This document shows, one piece after another, positions 42,064-52,341 of a stretch of DNA of 64,000 nt. The notes under the pieces were generated by a model. That model was not told where the DNA came from, ran no database searches, and saw only the letters and a program-made list of their open reading frames with translations. Position 1 is the stretch's first letter; every line of letters starts with the position of its first letter. A program made the translations under genes and the position numbers. Source of the DNA: Trichomonas vaginalis G3. Its lineage: Eukaryota; Parabasalia; Trichomonadida; Trichomonadidae. The stretch is from contig NC_067208.1 in assembly GCF_026262505.1 (NCBI RefSeq), forward strand, positions 18,609,962 through 18,673,961, given 5' to 3'.

Positions 42064-43740
42064 AGTAAGTCTGACTTGAAATGGAAGTCTGACTTGAAAT
42101 GTAAGTCTGACTTGAAATGGAAGTCTGACTTGAAATGTAAGTCTGACTTGAAATGTAAGTCTGACTTGAAATGTAAGTCTGACTTGAAATGTAAGTCTGA
42201 CTTGAAATGGAAGTCTGACTTGAAATGTAAGTCTGACTTGAAATGTAAGTCTGACTTGAAATGTAAGTCTGACTTGAAATGGAAGTCTGACTTGAAATGG
42301 AAGTCTGACTTGAAATGTAAGTCTGACTTGAAATGGAAGTCTCGGACGAAAGTAAGTCTGACTTGAAATGTAAGTCTGACTTGAAATGTAAGTCTCGGAC
42401 GAAAGTAAGTCTGACTTGAAATGGAAGTCTGACTTGAAATGTAAGTCTGACTTGAAATGGAAGTCTGACTTGAAATGTAAGTCTCGGACGAAAGTAAGTC
42501 TGACTTGAAATGGAAGTCTGACTTGAAATGTAAGTCTGACTTGAAATGGAAGTCTGACTTGAAATGGAAGTCTGACTTGAAATGGAAGTCTCGGACGAAA
42601 GTAAGTCTGACTTGAAATGGAAGTCTGACTTGAAATGGAAGTTTCGGACGAATGTAAGTCTGACTTGAAATGTAAGTCTGACTTGAAATGTAAGTCTCGG
42701 ACGAAAGTAAGTCTGACTTGAAATGGAAGTCTGACTTGAAATGTAAGTCTGACTTGAAATGGAAGTCTGACTTGAAATGGAAGTCTGACTTGAAATGTAA
42801 GTCTCGGACGAAAGTAAGTCTGACTTGAAATGTAAGTCTGACTTGAAATGGAAGTCTGACTTGAAATGGAAGTCTCGGACGAATGTAAGTCTGACTTGAA
42901 ATGTAAGTCTCGGACGAATGTAAGTCTGACTTGAAATGTAAGTCTCGGACGAAAGTAAGTCTGACTTGAAATGGAAGTCTGACTTGAAATGTAAGTCTGA
43001 CTTGAAATGGAAGTCTGACTTGAAATGGAAGTCTGACTTGAAATGGAAGTCTCGGACGAAAGTAAGTCTGACTTGAAATGGAAGTCTGACTTGAAATGGA
43101 AGTTTCGGACGAATGTAAGTCTGACTTGAAATGTAAGTCTGACTTGAAATGTAAGTCTCGGACGAAAGTAAGTCTGACTTGAAATGGAAGTCTGACTTGA
43201 AATGTAAGTCTGACTTGAAATGGAAGTCTGACTTGAAATGGAAGTCTGACTTGAAATGGAAGTCTGACTTGAAATGGAAGTCTGACTTGAAATGGAAGTC
43301 TGACTTGAAATGGAAGTCTCGGACGAAAGTAAGTCTGACTTGAAATGGAAGTCTGACTTGAAATGTAAGTTTCGGACGAATGTAAGTCTGACTTGAAATG
43401 TAAGTCTCGGACGAAAGTAAGTCTGACTTGAAATGGAAGTCTGACTTGAAATGTAAGTCTGACTTGAAATGGAAGTCTGACTTGAAATGTAAGTTTCGGA
43501 CGAATGTAAGTCTGACTTGAAATGTAAGTCTCGGACGAAAGTAAGTCTGACTTGAAATGGAAGTCTGACTTGAAATGTAAGTCTGACTTGAAATGGAAGT
43601 CTGACTTGAAATGTAAGTCTGACTTGAAATGTAAGTCTGACTTGAAATGGAAGTCTGACTTGAAATGTAAGTCTGACTTGAAATGGAAGTCTGACTTGAA
43701 ATGGAAGTCTGATTCTAAATGTAAGTTCTAGACTAAATAA
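42064..43740. repeat. 18-bp minisatellite
   Basis: The unit AAGTCTGACTTGAAATGK is repeated about 90 times in 1.67 kb. Every few units a 17-base variant, AAGTCTCGGACGAAAGT, is interspersed, giving a higher-order pattern. The third-last base position alternates G/T between units. Degenerate units continue to about 43800 and reappear at 45128-45220 beyond the mariner, so the mariner inserted into the array's degenerate edge. Confidence 0.95.
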
Positions 43741-43822
43741 GTCTGATTCTAAATATAAGTCTGATATTAAGATAAGTTTGTAACTAAAATTAAGTCTTAT
43801 TCCAAAAGCAAATTTAATTGTA

Positions 43823-45125
43823 TAGGGTGTCCAAAGGTGTGTTTAGCACAAACCTGAATACTGCGAATAGAAATAAACAAGTTACATATATATAAAGTTT
43901 ATTTAAATATAATCACCATTGGATTCAATCACGCGTTCGCAGCGATCGATCCAGGCTTGAAAGACACGCTTTAAATCATCATGAGAAAATTGCTCAAATT
44001 GCTCTCTTACAAAATTTTCAAGATCATCTGGACTCGCGAATTCGCGTCCTTCAGCTCTCTTTTTTAGCGTGCCGAATAAATAAAAGTCAGAGGGTGCAAT
44101 ATCAGGTGAATAAATTGGGTTTGGAACAACTTTGACATTGTTTTCCACCAAGTAATTCATTACCTTATGACTTTTGTGAACTCTTGAATTATCAAAATGA
44201 ATTGCAAACTTTTGTTTTTGTTGTTTGGATTTCTCAAACTCATCAGAATTGATAATTTGAGTAAGAACATTGTCAATTAGATACTGAGCATTCATCGTAT
44301 TAGGTTTTTGAAGAATATCAATTGCGATGATACCATTCACGCCCCAAAAAACCGACAACATCATCATTGGTGTGTCAATTTTTTTCTTCGGGAATGTTTG
44401 CGGATTTTCATCCTTCGGGATCCACATGATTTTGGCTTCTGTTGCATATTGAAACCAAGACTCGTCCCCTGTTACTAAAAAGCGAAACTTCTTGGATTGA
44501 TACGCACCCAATATAGAGAGGAGCTCTTTCGAAGATTGGACTCTAGATTTTTTTTGAACTGAATTAAGGTTGTGCGGAACCCAACGTGTATACGCTAATT
44601 TGTAGTTCAAATAATTGTGCAGATAATAACTGACTGTTGTACGTGGTATCTTTGTCATCTCCTCTATCCTTCTGAGTGATGCTCTTGGGTCTTCATCTAG
44701 CGCTTGAAGAATTGCTTTGATTTTTCTTTGATCCGGCGATTTTTTGTCAATTTTTATGATGGGCGCCTTTTTGTTCATGAAGTGATACATCCTAACATGA
44801 TACGTTACAGTGGAATAGCTAGGAGCATCCATACCGAAGCATTTTACCAATGTCTCGTAGATTTTTTACAGTCTTTGCATTTTTTTGCAAGAGCGAGGAT
44901 GTTTTCTTTATGATTCATTAAAAAAATGAAAAAAATCCCGCCAAAATTTCCCGCGAAACCGCCTCTTGTCTCAAAATTCATTTTATATCCCGGCATGGCG
45001 CCAAAATACAACTTACTCATCATATACATATATTCATATTTTTTATTATATATTTATAATCAGCATATATCTCCTTTAATAGTCTCATATAGAGCGCTGT
45101 GCTAAACGCACATTTGGACACCCTA
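43823..45125 (-). mobile_element. mariner-family DNA transposon
   Basis: The 1.3-kb element has 28-bp ends TAGGGTGTCCAAAGGTGTG (left) and the inverse TAGGGTGTCCAAATGTGCG (right), both continuing TTTAGCACA. TA lies outside both ends. The size and ends fit the trichomonad Tvmar1 group. It carries one transposase frame on the minus strand. Confidence 0.9.
43903..44918 (-). pseudogene. mariner transposase with N-terminal frameshift
   Basis: The main frame (to 44850, TTG at its edge) covers most of the protein. It has a helix-turn-helix region (ASLRRIEEMTKIPRTTVSYY), then the catalytic residues D in VTGDESWFQY, D in FAIHFDNSRVH and D in PDIAPSDFYLF with 34 residues between the last two: a D,D34D mariner. 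The first about 20 residues (MNHKENILALAKKCKDCKK, ATG at 44918) lie in a different frame, broken in an A run near 44860. All three catalytic Asp are kept, so decay is recent. The enzyme would cut at TA sites. Confidence 0.85.
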
Positions 45126-45433
45126 TATAATAAGTCTGGATCTAGAGTAAGCCTTAGTCTACAGCTATTCTGTGTCAAAAATAAGTCACGAACCATAGTA
45201 AGTTTCGGACTAGAGTATGTCTGTAATTCGAATCATTCATATTCTTCAATTATCCCGCCAAAAAAATTATCGTCTTTTTATCATACCATAGTTTTTATCA
45301 ATCTCGTTCTACTAAAAAACCTTTATATTGGTGATTTCTTTGTTAAACCCGTATTTTTTCATGTGAATCTTAGGGGCGGCGACAAATTTGCCCAGCCAGT
45401 AAAGTATTCAATTGTTTTTTTTTTGCATTTTTT

Positions 45434-45803
45434 TTAAAGCTTCTTAACTTAAATCATGGAATGTCTCAAAGACAAAAGTAGCATACAGCATGTAAAGCTA
45501 AAGAAAGATAATCATAATTAATACCTTAATTTTTAATATTACGCATTTTTAGGTGCAAAATTTAAAAACATTCTAATACAATAGAGCAGTTTCCAAAAGT
45601 AGCATACAGCATGTAAAGCTAAAGAAAGATAATCATAATTAATACCTTTAAAGTTTAAAATCTTGATTTTTTTTAAAATCAAATATTTATAACTTTAATA
45701 CATACAGCTTAAACCTTATACTTGTTTTCTCTTGTGAGAAAGCAATCTTACAAAGCTAACAATCCTAAAAAATAAAGAATTAAAATTTAATAATTTAATC
45801 TAA
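45434..45803 (+). repeat. Left inner inverted repeat of the MULE
   Basis: Near-identical inverse of 47441-47814. It starts AAAGCTTCTTAACTTAAATC. Confidence 0.9.
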
Positions 45804-45974
45804 CAAAATTTCTCTCTTTATCCTTTTGCACTCTTTATATGCAACTCAAATCCATCATATAATATTCCTATAATACTCTTGCCTCAAACAATGACGAACA
45901 AACTGCTATTCTCATTTAATTACAGATCAAATCTATTCAAATTTCTGAATTTTTAATTTTCATTTCAATTTCAA

Positions 45975-47291
45975 ATGGAATTAGAAGAAGAAACTATCTT
46001 TACTGTTATGGATCTTTGTAAATTTGGAGTTAAACAAGAAATACAAGCACAGTATGGATATGGTGAACGTGTCAGGAAAGAAAGATCTCAGATTTCATTC
46101 CACTGCAAATATCCAAAATGTCCTGCACATTTTAATGTTGCAATCTTGGATCAAAATAAATACAAACTAATCAGAATAGTTGAAGAACATGATCATTCCG
46201 CCCCAAATGACAAAAGTCAATATTCGTCTGTCTTTTATCGCAAATATTTAGAACATTACTTCCAAACAGATGACAATCAAAGAGCAATAGCACAGCTAAA
46301 TGCATTCAAAGATCTTGAAATTCCTCTTACAGGTCCGTCCATTCCAGAGATGTACGCTCAAAAACCACGTGCAATCAAACGATTTGCAGAGAGAATACAT
46401 GCTCTTCAAACTAGATATTCTCCTGACGATGTTGTGTCATTGCAAATCTTTGTTCAGACAGTACAAGAAGAATCTCCAGATGATCTCATTGCATTTGAAG
46501 TCTCAGACAATAATATGTGTTTCTATTACGCGCCTTTTGAAGGCAAAGCTTATGCGCATAGTATCAAGACATTTCATATAGACAGCACCTATAAATTGTT
46601 GCGATCAAACATTCCATTGTATGCATTTACTGGCAAAATCAAAGATTTTCACATTTTCCCTTTTTTATATTTCTTTTGTCAACCAGACACTTATCAAAAC
46701 ATTCAAGTTTGCGTGTGCGCCTATCTCAGATGGGTAACAATTGAGCCAGAATACATTAGCATGGACTGTGCTCCACAGATAGCTCAAGCAATAGAAGAAA
46801 GCATTCCACAAGCTCAAATACTTTGGTGCGGAGTACATGTTCTTCGTGCAATTCTTCGCAAATCAAATAAGTTTTCTTCTCAAGAAAAATTTGAACAATT
46901 CTATAATTTGATGAAGGATTTAGTCTTCAAATTAGATGCAGAACATGAGGAAGAAGCAAATGCTGCCTATGATCAAGTTCTGGAGTTGCTCGACACAGAT
47001 CCAACAGCATCTCAATACTTTAACAGACAATGGCGTTACAACATATCAAGATGGATTGCTCGTGACAGGCGTGAAGGCGACGCAACTAACAATATTGCCG
47101 AAGCTCATTTTAGAACACTCAAACATGACTATTTTCCTGATCGAAAAAATCTCAGAATTGATGATGTTATTATAGAAATTTATACAAAAGTGATACCATC
47201 TTTCGTTATCAAACTCAAAATTGATCAAAATCCAGCAGATGACCGTTCATTAGGATCATGGAAAAAGCAACTAACACATAAATTGATGTAA
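45975..47291 (+). CDS. Mutator-like transposase
   Basis: The gene encodes 438 residues and is intact from the ATG at 45975. The N-terminus has a WRKY/GCM/FLYWCH-type zinc-binding pattern (FHCKYPKCPAHFNVAIL ... EEHDHSAP; two Cys then His-x-His, about residues 42-75) for DNA binding. The MULE catalytic core follows with D in HIDSTYKLL, D in ISMDCAPQIAQAI, the C-x-x-H in WCGVHVLRAI, and E in NNIAEAHFRTLK. Length is at the short end for MULE transposases. It lies between the inner inverted repeats and is probably able to act. It may also mobilise other elements with related ends, including the 8-kb host element, though end similarity is weak. Confidence 0.9.
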   Translation: MELEEETIFTVMDLCKFGVKQEIQAQYGYGERVRKERSQISFHCKYPKCPAHFNVAILDQNKYKLIRIVEEHDHSAPNDKSQYSSVFYRKYLEHYFQTDDNQRAIAQLNAFKDLEIPLTGPSIPEMYAQKPRAIKRFAERIHALQTRYSPDDVVSLQIFVQTVQEESPDDLIAFEVSDNNMCFYYAPFEGKAYAHSIKTFHIDSTYKLLRSNIPLYAFTGKIKDFHIFPFLYFFCQPDTYQNIQVCVCAYLRWVTIEPEYISMDCAPQIAQAIEESIPQAQILWCGVHVLRAILRKSNKFSSQEKFEQFYNLMKDLVFKLDAEHEEEANAAYDQVLELLDTDPTASQYFNRQWRYNISRWIARDRREGDATNNIAEAHFRTLKHDYFPDRKNLRIDDVIIEIYTKVIPSFVIKLKIDQNPADDRSLGSWKKQLTHKLM

Positions 47292-47440
47292 AAAGACAAA
47301 GAAAAATCGAGAGTATTTCAATGCTCAATAGATTGCTCAATGCTGTTAGTGATGACTCAATAGATCCCACTAAAATATATCCTACATTGAAAGTATTATT
47401 ACAAAGAACTCATTTTATTTAATTTTGATTTTAATTTTAG

Positions 47441-47814
47441 ATTAAATTATTAAATTTTAATTCTTTATTTTTTAGGATTGTTAGCTTTGTAAGATTGCTT
47501 TCTCACAAGAGAAAACAAGTATAAGGTTTAAGCTGTATGTATTAAAGTTATAAATATTTGATTTTAAAAAAAATCAAGATTTTAAACTTTAAAGGTATTA
47601 ATTATGATTATCTTTCTTTAGCTTTACATGCTGTATGCTACTTTTGGAAACTGCTCTATTGTATTAGAATGTTTTTAAATTTTGCACCTAAAAATGCGTA
47701 ATATTAAAAATTAAGGTATTAATTATGATTATCTTTCTTTAGCTTTACATGCTATATGCTACTTTTGTCTTTGAGACATTCCATGATTTAAGTTAAGAAG
47801 CTTTAAAAAAAAGC
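47441..47814 (-). repeat. Right inner inverted repeat of the MULE
   Basis: Inverse of 45434-45803, differing in a few bases (for example CATGCTATATGC instead of CATGCTGTATGC). Confidence 0.9.
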
Positions 47815-48165
47815 AAAAAAAATGTAATAAAATAAAAAAATTTTTAGTATCGATAATCTGAAATATGTTGTTTACTTAAACCGCGAGCGAAGCGAGTGGC
47901 TTAGTTTCGTAGTTTCGTATAATCTTTTTTTCGAATCTGTTCTTTTCGTCAGCCGCGAGCGAAGCGAGTGGCTTTTTATTTTTAAAAATTTTTTTCTTTC
48001 TTACTTTTTTCCCTTACTTACAAATTTGATAGTAACTTACCAAATCTCTCTATCATATAATAATAAATTAATACATTTTTTGTTTCAAATCTGATGCTTT
48101 ACATTTCTGACATGTAAACATGTCACTTTTCACTTCACCTCACTGGGCAAGTTTGTGCCCCCCTC

Positions 48166-48955
48166 TGAATCTTATTGTATAAACTCTAAAAGTTCAATTT
48201 CCGGTCGAAAAAAACTTGAAAACAATTTGTATTCGACGAGTTAAAGAGCTCTATTTATTCTAAATTTTCCAAAAAAAATTAGATTTCGTTTTTTCGCTTC
48301 AAAAAATGTTGTTTTAAGTTTTAAAATTTGTAATTCAAAATTTTTTTGGAAAGATTTACGATTTTTTAATACTGCGAATGAGTTTTATTTTACATACTCT
48401 ATTGATAAATCATATTTTTGTCGAGATATAACTTTTTTTAAAAAAAATTATATGCAAAGAGTGTTATAGAATTCTAGAAGGTATAGTGCATAATTTGAAG
48501 TATACTATCAAATAAAGAAATTTTACAGTTTTTTAGTTTTATTTAGATGTACGTTATTTTAGATGGCTTCGTCGAAAACAAAGCATGTCTGTTAAGTTTA
48601 TTCTTAACATGGTAAATAAAATGGCAACGAAGCCCAGTGTACTGCGTCTTATGCCGTAGTTTTTGTTATCTTCATACTCAAATACAACAAATACAAATAG
48701 ATTTATTACGAAAAAACGTATAAAACAAATGATATATTTATTTCTAGACAAGTTGACGAACATGTAGCGCAACTGTATCGCTTTAGAGAACAGTTCTTCC
48801 AACACCTACTCATTCAGTGAAAGACTGATTCACATTGTTGCTGGTAAGTCTGATTGCTTCAGATAGAGAGCATGAATTGCTTCTTTATCATCTAATCCCC
48901 ATCCCCCTTGTTCCCGATTGGATGACATGGACAATTCATCTTTCTCTAACGAAAC
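48166..48955. other. Interior of the 8-kb transposon, no gene
   Basis: It begins with the right target duplication of the MULE. AT-rich; the minus-strand frame at 48554-48805 shows no family feature. Near 48850 GGTAAGTCTGATTGCTTCAG recalls the minisatellite words. Confidence 0.45.
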
Positions 48956-49389
48956 AAAATGACACTTTTTGGCGGCTTATTGACTCAGAAAAATTTGAGA
49001 GTTAACGAATAATTTTGGCGCCAAAAATAATTTCTCTTAATTTATTAAATTTAATATACGCACATCCATAAGTTATGCTATTTTTTCTATTTATTTTGTT
49101 CTAAAATTCTAAATATTTTTTTTTCATAACATAAAATATGATGTCTAGTCTCATTTACATAACAACATGCCTTAGAATAGGTTTTTTATTCTTTTTGTCA
49201 CTTTAAATTAAGAATAAAAAGATAATTTAAATTGAATATTTGCGATTATTCTCACTAATGCTGCTTCCTCTTTTATTAGGTAGACAACAAAAAGTTAGCC
49301 TTGGACTCCCATATCAGATTTTTGATTGGTTGCGTATATAATGATCTGGGATTGATAGACGAAAACCCAGTGAGAAAATTTTTGACGCC
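48956..49389 (-). repeat. Right terminal inverted repeat of the 8-kb transposon
   Basis: Mirror of 41358-41791. It ends GTGAGAAAATTTTTGACGCC. Confidence 0.9.
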
Positions 49390-49520
49390 TTATGATTCTT
49401 TAGGCTCAAAAATTTGATTTCTGACGTTAGAACATGCAAATATTAATCAGATAGACTTATAAATACATTTTAACTACTTTGATTTTTTCGTAAAAAAATC
49501 TCATTTCCCCTTATCAAACA
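49390..49520 (-). repeat. Relic of the palindromic hairpin element, continuation
   Basis: After the short duplicated bases, TTTAGGCTC ... GATTTCTG ... continues the arm sequence seen at 7738-7800. The stretch ACTTTGATTTTTTCGTAAAA then matches the palindrome spacer at about 7816-7840. It is the other half of the copy cut by the 8-kb transposon. Confidence 0.7.
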
Positions 49521-49547
49521 TCATGCACATTTTTCCTAAATGTTAGT

Positions 49548-49615
49548 CACCGTTACGGTTTTTTCTTTGGGGGCGAGCTTGCGAGCCCCCAAAAAAAGAA
49601 AAAACCGTAACGGTG
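49548..49615. repeat. 68-base GC-rich palindrome
   Basis: CACCGTTACGGTTTTTTCTT plus GGGGGC on the left pairs with GCCCCC plus the inverse tail AAAAAACCGTAACGGTG on the right. The centre is GAGCTTGCGAG. There are only one or two length differences in the A/T run. Confidence 0.9.
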
Positions 49616-49630
49616 AGCTCACATTTCGGC

Positions 49631-50133
49631 ATAGTTTAAGTCTAGGTTTTGCATTTTAAAATGTTTGTTACCTTATCTTCTTTCAAAAAGTGGCAAAAAT
49701 TTGTTTGAAATTTGAAAAAGATATTTTTATTTGCATAAATGACATTCAACTAAGCTGTAGCATGATTCTTTTGCATGCTCTAGTTTTTTTCTCAGTTCAA
49801 TCTCCTTCCATACTCTTGCTTTTACCAGTAAGATCGCACCAAAATTCTCAAAAATTAAGATCTCCAAATTTTATGTCCAACTCCAATTATCAAACGCCCT
49901 CATTAACGCCACTCATAGCCATCTTTCATGCATGAGAAATCGTTATTAGAAGATTTTTTACGGCTAATTATCTGATTCAATTCAGATCAATACTCAAAGC
50001 CCCATTATTTATTTATAAATCCTTGTTTGTCGCCTATGCGAATAAAAATTCTTTTTATATTTTAAACAATTTTTTCACTTTGGAAGGAGAAAGGTGACTA
50101 ACATTTTAAAAATGCAAAAACCGACTAAACTAT
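49631..50133. mobile_element. Small inverted-repeat element (MITE-like)
   Basis: The ends 49631-49674 and 50091-50133 are inverse copies of about 43 bases with roughly 80 percent match (ATAGTTTA...TTTGCATTTTAAAATGTT...ACCTT). A third fragment of the same end (AAATGTTAGTCACC) lies at 49538-49551 beside the palindrome. No coding evidence supports the 81-codon frame inside. The target duplication is not clear. Confidence 0.55.
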
Positions 50134-50467
50134 TTATAAATTTCATTTTTCTTTTTTGTTTATTATATTGCGTTTTTGGCATGAATTAAGCACATTTTCA
50201 ATTTAAATTTCAAATTTTGATTTTTGAATTGTTTATTTATATTTCCGTAATAGCTTAAATTTTGTAAACAATTTGTGAGAAATTACGGATACAATAAAAA
50301 ACAGGCATTCATTTTAGTACGATTTTTTTCGTGCTTCTTCGTGATCACTTAATACGCAAATTGAGATGAAATCAATATTCTTACGAAAATAAATGATATT
50401 TATTACCTTCAAATCAATACTTTTAACAGGATAAAATTGCAGATTGTCAGTATTATTAACCTGATTA

Positions 50468-50845
50468 AAGAATTTTGACCGACAAGAGTTTTATATGTAC
50501 TCTGATCGTAATCTATGTTGCCTTTCGGGAAATATTGTCAGTGCAAGTTTTACATTGAGCTTACTTGGCATAATTGTGCGTTTGACATCGGATCAGAGAA
50601 GTAAGAAGTTTCTTATGACCACCGAAATAATAGATTTCGGAAGGTGTATTATAAAATGAGATTTAGTGAAAGAAATGGTAAAATTTATTTCAAGAATAAG
50701 TAATTATGAATTTTGGTTCATTTATTTAAGTATAAGGTTAGATATATGGTTGTTATTAAAAGATTTGTAGTGTATAATTAACTATTTTCGGTAAAAGTTC
50801 CGCATTCAAGTTATGATTGCGGAACAGTTTGCTATTCTGGTATGC
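50468..50845. repeat. Two scattered hairpin-unit relics
   Basis: 50468-50546 (TTTTGACCGACAAGAGT ... TTTCGGGAAATATTGTCAG) follows the left-arm orientation of the palindromic element. 50790-50845 (AAAGTTCCGCATTCAAGTTA, then CAGTTTGCTATTCTGG) follows the right-arm orientation, with its type B hairpin almost intact. The sequence between them is unrelated as far as I can see. Confidence 0.65.
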
Positions 50846-51273
50846 TTTCAAATGGTTCTTATTTCACTCACAATCTCCTCTTTAAATACATAATTCCACT
50901 TATCATTTTCTTTATATTCACCATTTTTTTAACTATTTCATAATTTTAAAAGATTTTGTCTCAGTTCGTACATGTGCATTGTGTTGACGAATGCAATTTA
51001 TATTTTCTTTTATTTTTTTCTTTTGATAACATTTTTTCTTAATTCTCGATTATTTCATAAATATTTCATTGTTCTGCCTTTCAGATACATTCAGGCAATT
51101 CTATCTAATGGAATAACATTGATTTTCTTACATTTTGGCTTTGATCTTACTCATTCTTAATTTCATTATTAAATTTCTTAAAATTGGCTGTTTAAACGAT
51201 ATAATTCATCTATTATATTCATAGTTATGTGAGATTTAGGAAAATATCAGTATTTCAACAATGAGCTGTATAT
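50846..51273. other. AT-rich flank of the Polinton
   Basis: No credible gene; the plus-strand frame 50972-51160 is hydrophobic low-complexity sequence. Confidence 0.4.
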
Positions 51274-51400
51274 AGTAGTAGTATATGACGGGTTGTGTGA
51301 CTTTTTTTGTAAACGTAAGAATTCATACAATATTGAACGATTTTGTATCATTATTTTTAACATTATTTTTAAAATAATTTATTTTTTTATTCTTACATAA

Positions 51401-51781
51401 ATGACCCAACAAGTAAAACCAGATAAAATAGATTATCGAATTTTAGAGGATGGTGTTCCTGTTTATATTCAAAGATTTAAAGGGAAGCAATATTATAGAA
51501 TTGTTAATCCTGAATATCTTAAACATCAATTTAAAAAGGAAGACTGTGAATTATTAAACGTTAATGAATATGAAAATGCTAAATCAAAACTGAGATATAA
51601 ATATATTGGAAGTGATGAAAGGTGTAAAGATAAAGATAAAGTTTATTCAGTTTCATATAATGAATGGAAAACCAATAAGATAAGAAAACATTTAGGAGAT
51701 TATGGGAAATGTTCTGAATTCTTCAAATCTAGTATGTATGAGAGAGTAAAAGAAATTAGAAATAATTATTTTCATGAATAA
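51401..51781 (+). CDS. Polinton small protein, unknown (126 residues)
   Basis: The frame looks whole. The protein is charged, Lys/Tyr-rich and soluble (VYIQRFKGKQYYRIVNPEYL; KVYSVSYNEWKTNKIRKHLG). The latter half recalls AP2-like or homing-associated DNA-binding modules in spacing, but this is not firm. The ATG is preceded by TTTTTTATTCTTACATAA, the same motif seen before other genes of the element, which fixes the start. No function assigned. Confidence 0.6.
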   Translation: MTQQVKPDKIDYRILEDGVPVYIQRFKGKQYYRIVNPEYLKHQFKKEDCELLNVNEYENAKSKLRYKYIGSDERCKDKDKVYSVSYNEWKTNKIRKHLGDYGKCSEFFKSSMYERVKEIRNNYFHE

Positions 51782-51970
51782 AAGATTCACTACCATAATG
51801 AAATACATAATTGAATGATTTTTGAACATACTTCCGAATAGCAGATTTTAAAAATTTATGAATAATTTATAAAAAGTTTTTATTCCTACAATTCCTATAT
51901 TACCATTAATAAAAAGAATATATTTTTGCATAGATTCCAAATATGGTGTCAATTTTTTATTTAATATAAA

Positions 51971-52306
51971 ATGTATGGAAAAAGAATAATATCTGATTTT
52001 GAACATTATTTGATTGATTTACTAATTGATCCACAAAGCTGTTGTAAAATTAATTTTGAATTTAAAATTAAAGGAACCGTAAATTTTGTATTTATTTATC
52101 ACTTAAAAGAATATGACCGATATCATAATTTGATATATGAAACTAATATAATATTTGAAGATAACAAACTTACAAGCTTCGAACATGAAAATGATATAAT
52201 ATTCGAAGATGAAAAAAAGAAAGAGATTGAAAAGCAATTCAATGAATGCCTTTTAAATACATATGCGCACATTATAAGACATAAAATGAAATTAATTCCT
52301 TATTAA
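51971..52306 (+). CDS. Polinton small protein, unknown (111 residues)
   Basis: Looks whole. It is acidic and aromatic, with alternating beta-like segments (KINFEFKIKGTVNFVFIYHL) and a short helical C-terminus. TTTTTTATTTAATATAAA precedes the ATG, a variant of the element's start motif. No family recognised. Confidence 0.55.
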   Translation: MYGKRIISDFEHYLIDLLIDPQSCCKINFEFKIKGTVNFVFIYHLKEYDRYHNLIYETNIIFEDNKLTSFEHENDIIFEDEKKKEIEKQFNECLLNTYAHIIRHKMKLIPY

Positions 52307-52341
52307 TCAAAAATATTTTTTCATCTTTTATTTTATAATAA

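Larger units (their letters stand above)
45373..48165 (+). mobile_element. Mutator-like element (MULE) with perfect 9-bp target duplication
   Basis: TGAATCTTA flanks the element on both sides (45364-45372 and 48166-48174). The ends GGGGCGGCGACAAATTTG and, inverted, GAGGGGGGCACAAACTTG match over about 24 bases up to GCCCAG. Inside lies a second, longer inverted repeat of about 370 bases (45434-45803 and 47441-47814), itself containing a direct repeat of a 55-base stretch (GTAGCATACAGCATGTAAAG). One transposase gene lies at the centre. The right side between the two inverted-repeat layers is about 350 bases, against 60 on the left, and holds two copies of a CGAGCGAAGCGAG word. Confidence 0.9.
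41358..49389. mobile_element. 8-kb composite transposon with 434-bp terminal inverted repeats
   Basis: Both ends read GGCGTCAAAAATTTTCTCAC inward and are inverse copies over 434 bases with very few differences. The 9 flanking bases are ATCTGATTC on the left and TTATGATTC on the right, 7 of 9 matching, as expected for an aged 9-bp target duplication. The flanks join into one interrupted copy of the hairpin element. The interior holds an 18-bp minisatellite, a mariner element and a Mutator-like element. It carries no transposase clearly of its own. The size of the target duplication and the long ends suggest a non-autonomous Mutator-like element. Confidence 0.8.

Noticed and set aside
42076-42366. 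96-codon open frame (SDLKCKSDLKWK repeats)
   Set aside because: It is only the translation of the 18-bp minisatellite, whose unit length is a multiple of three.
50972-51160. 62-codon hydrophobic frame as a membrane peptide
   Set aside because: T-rich low-complexity DNA gives Phe/Leu/Ile runs by chance.
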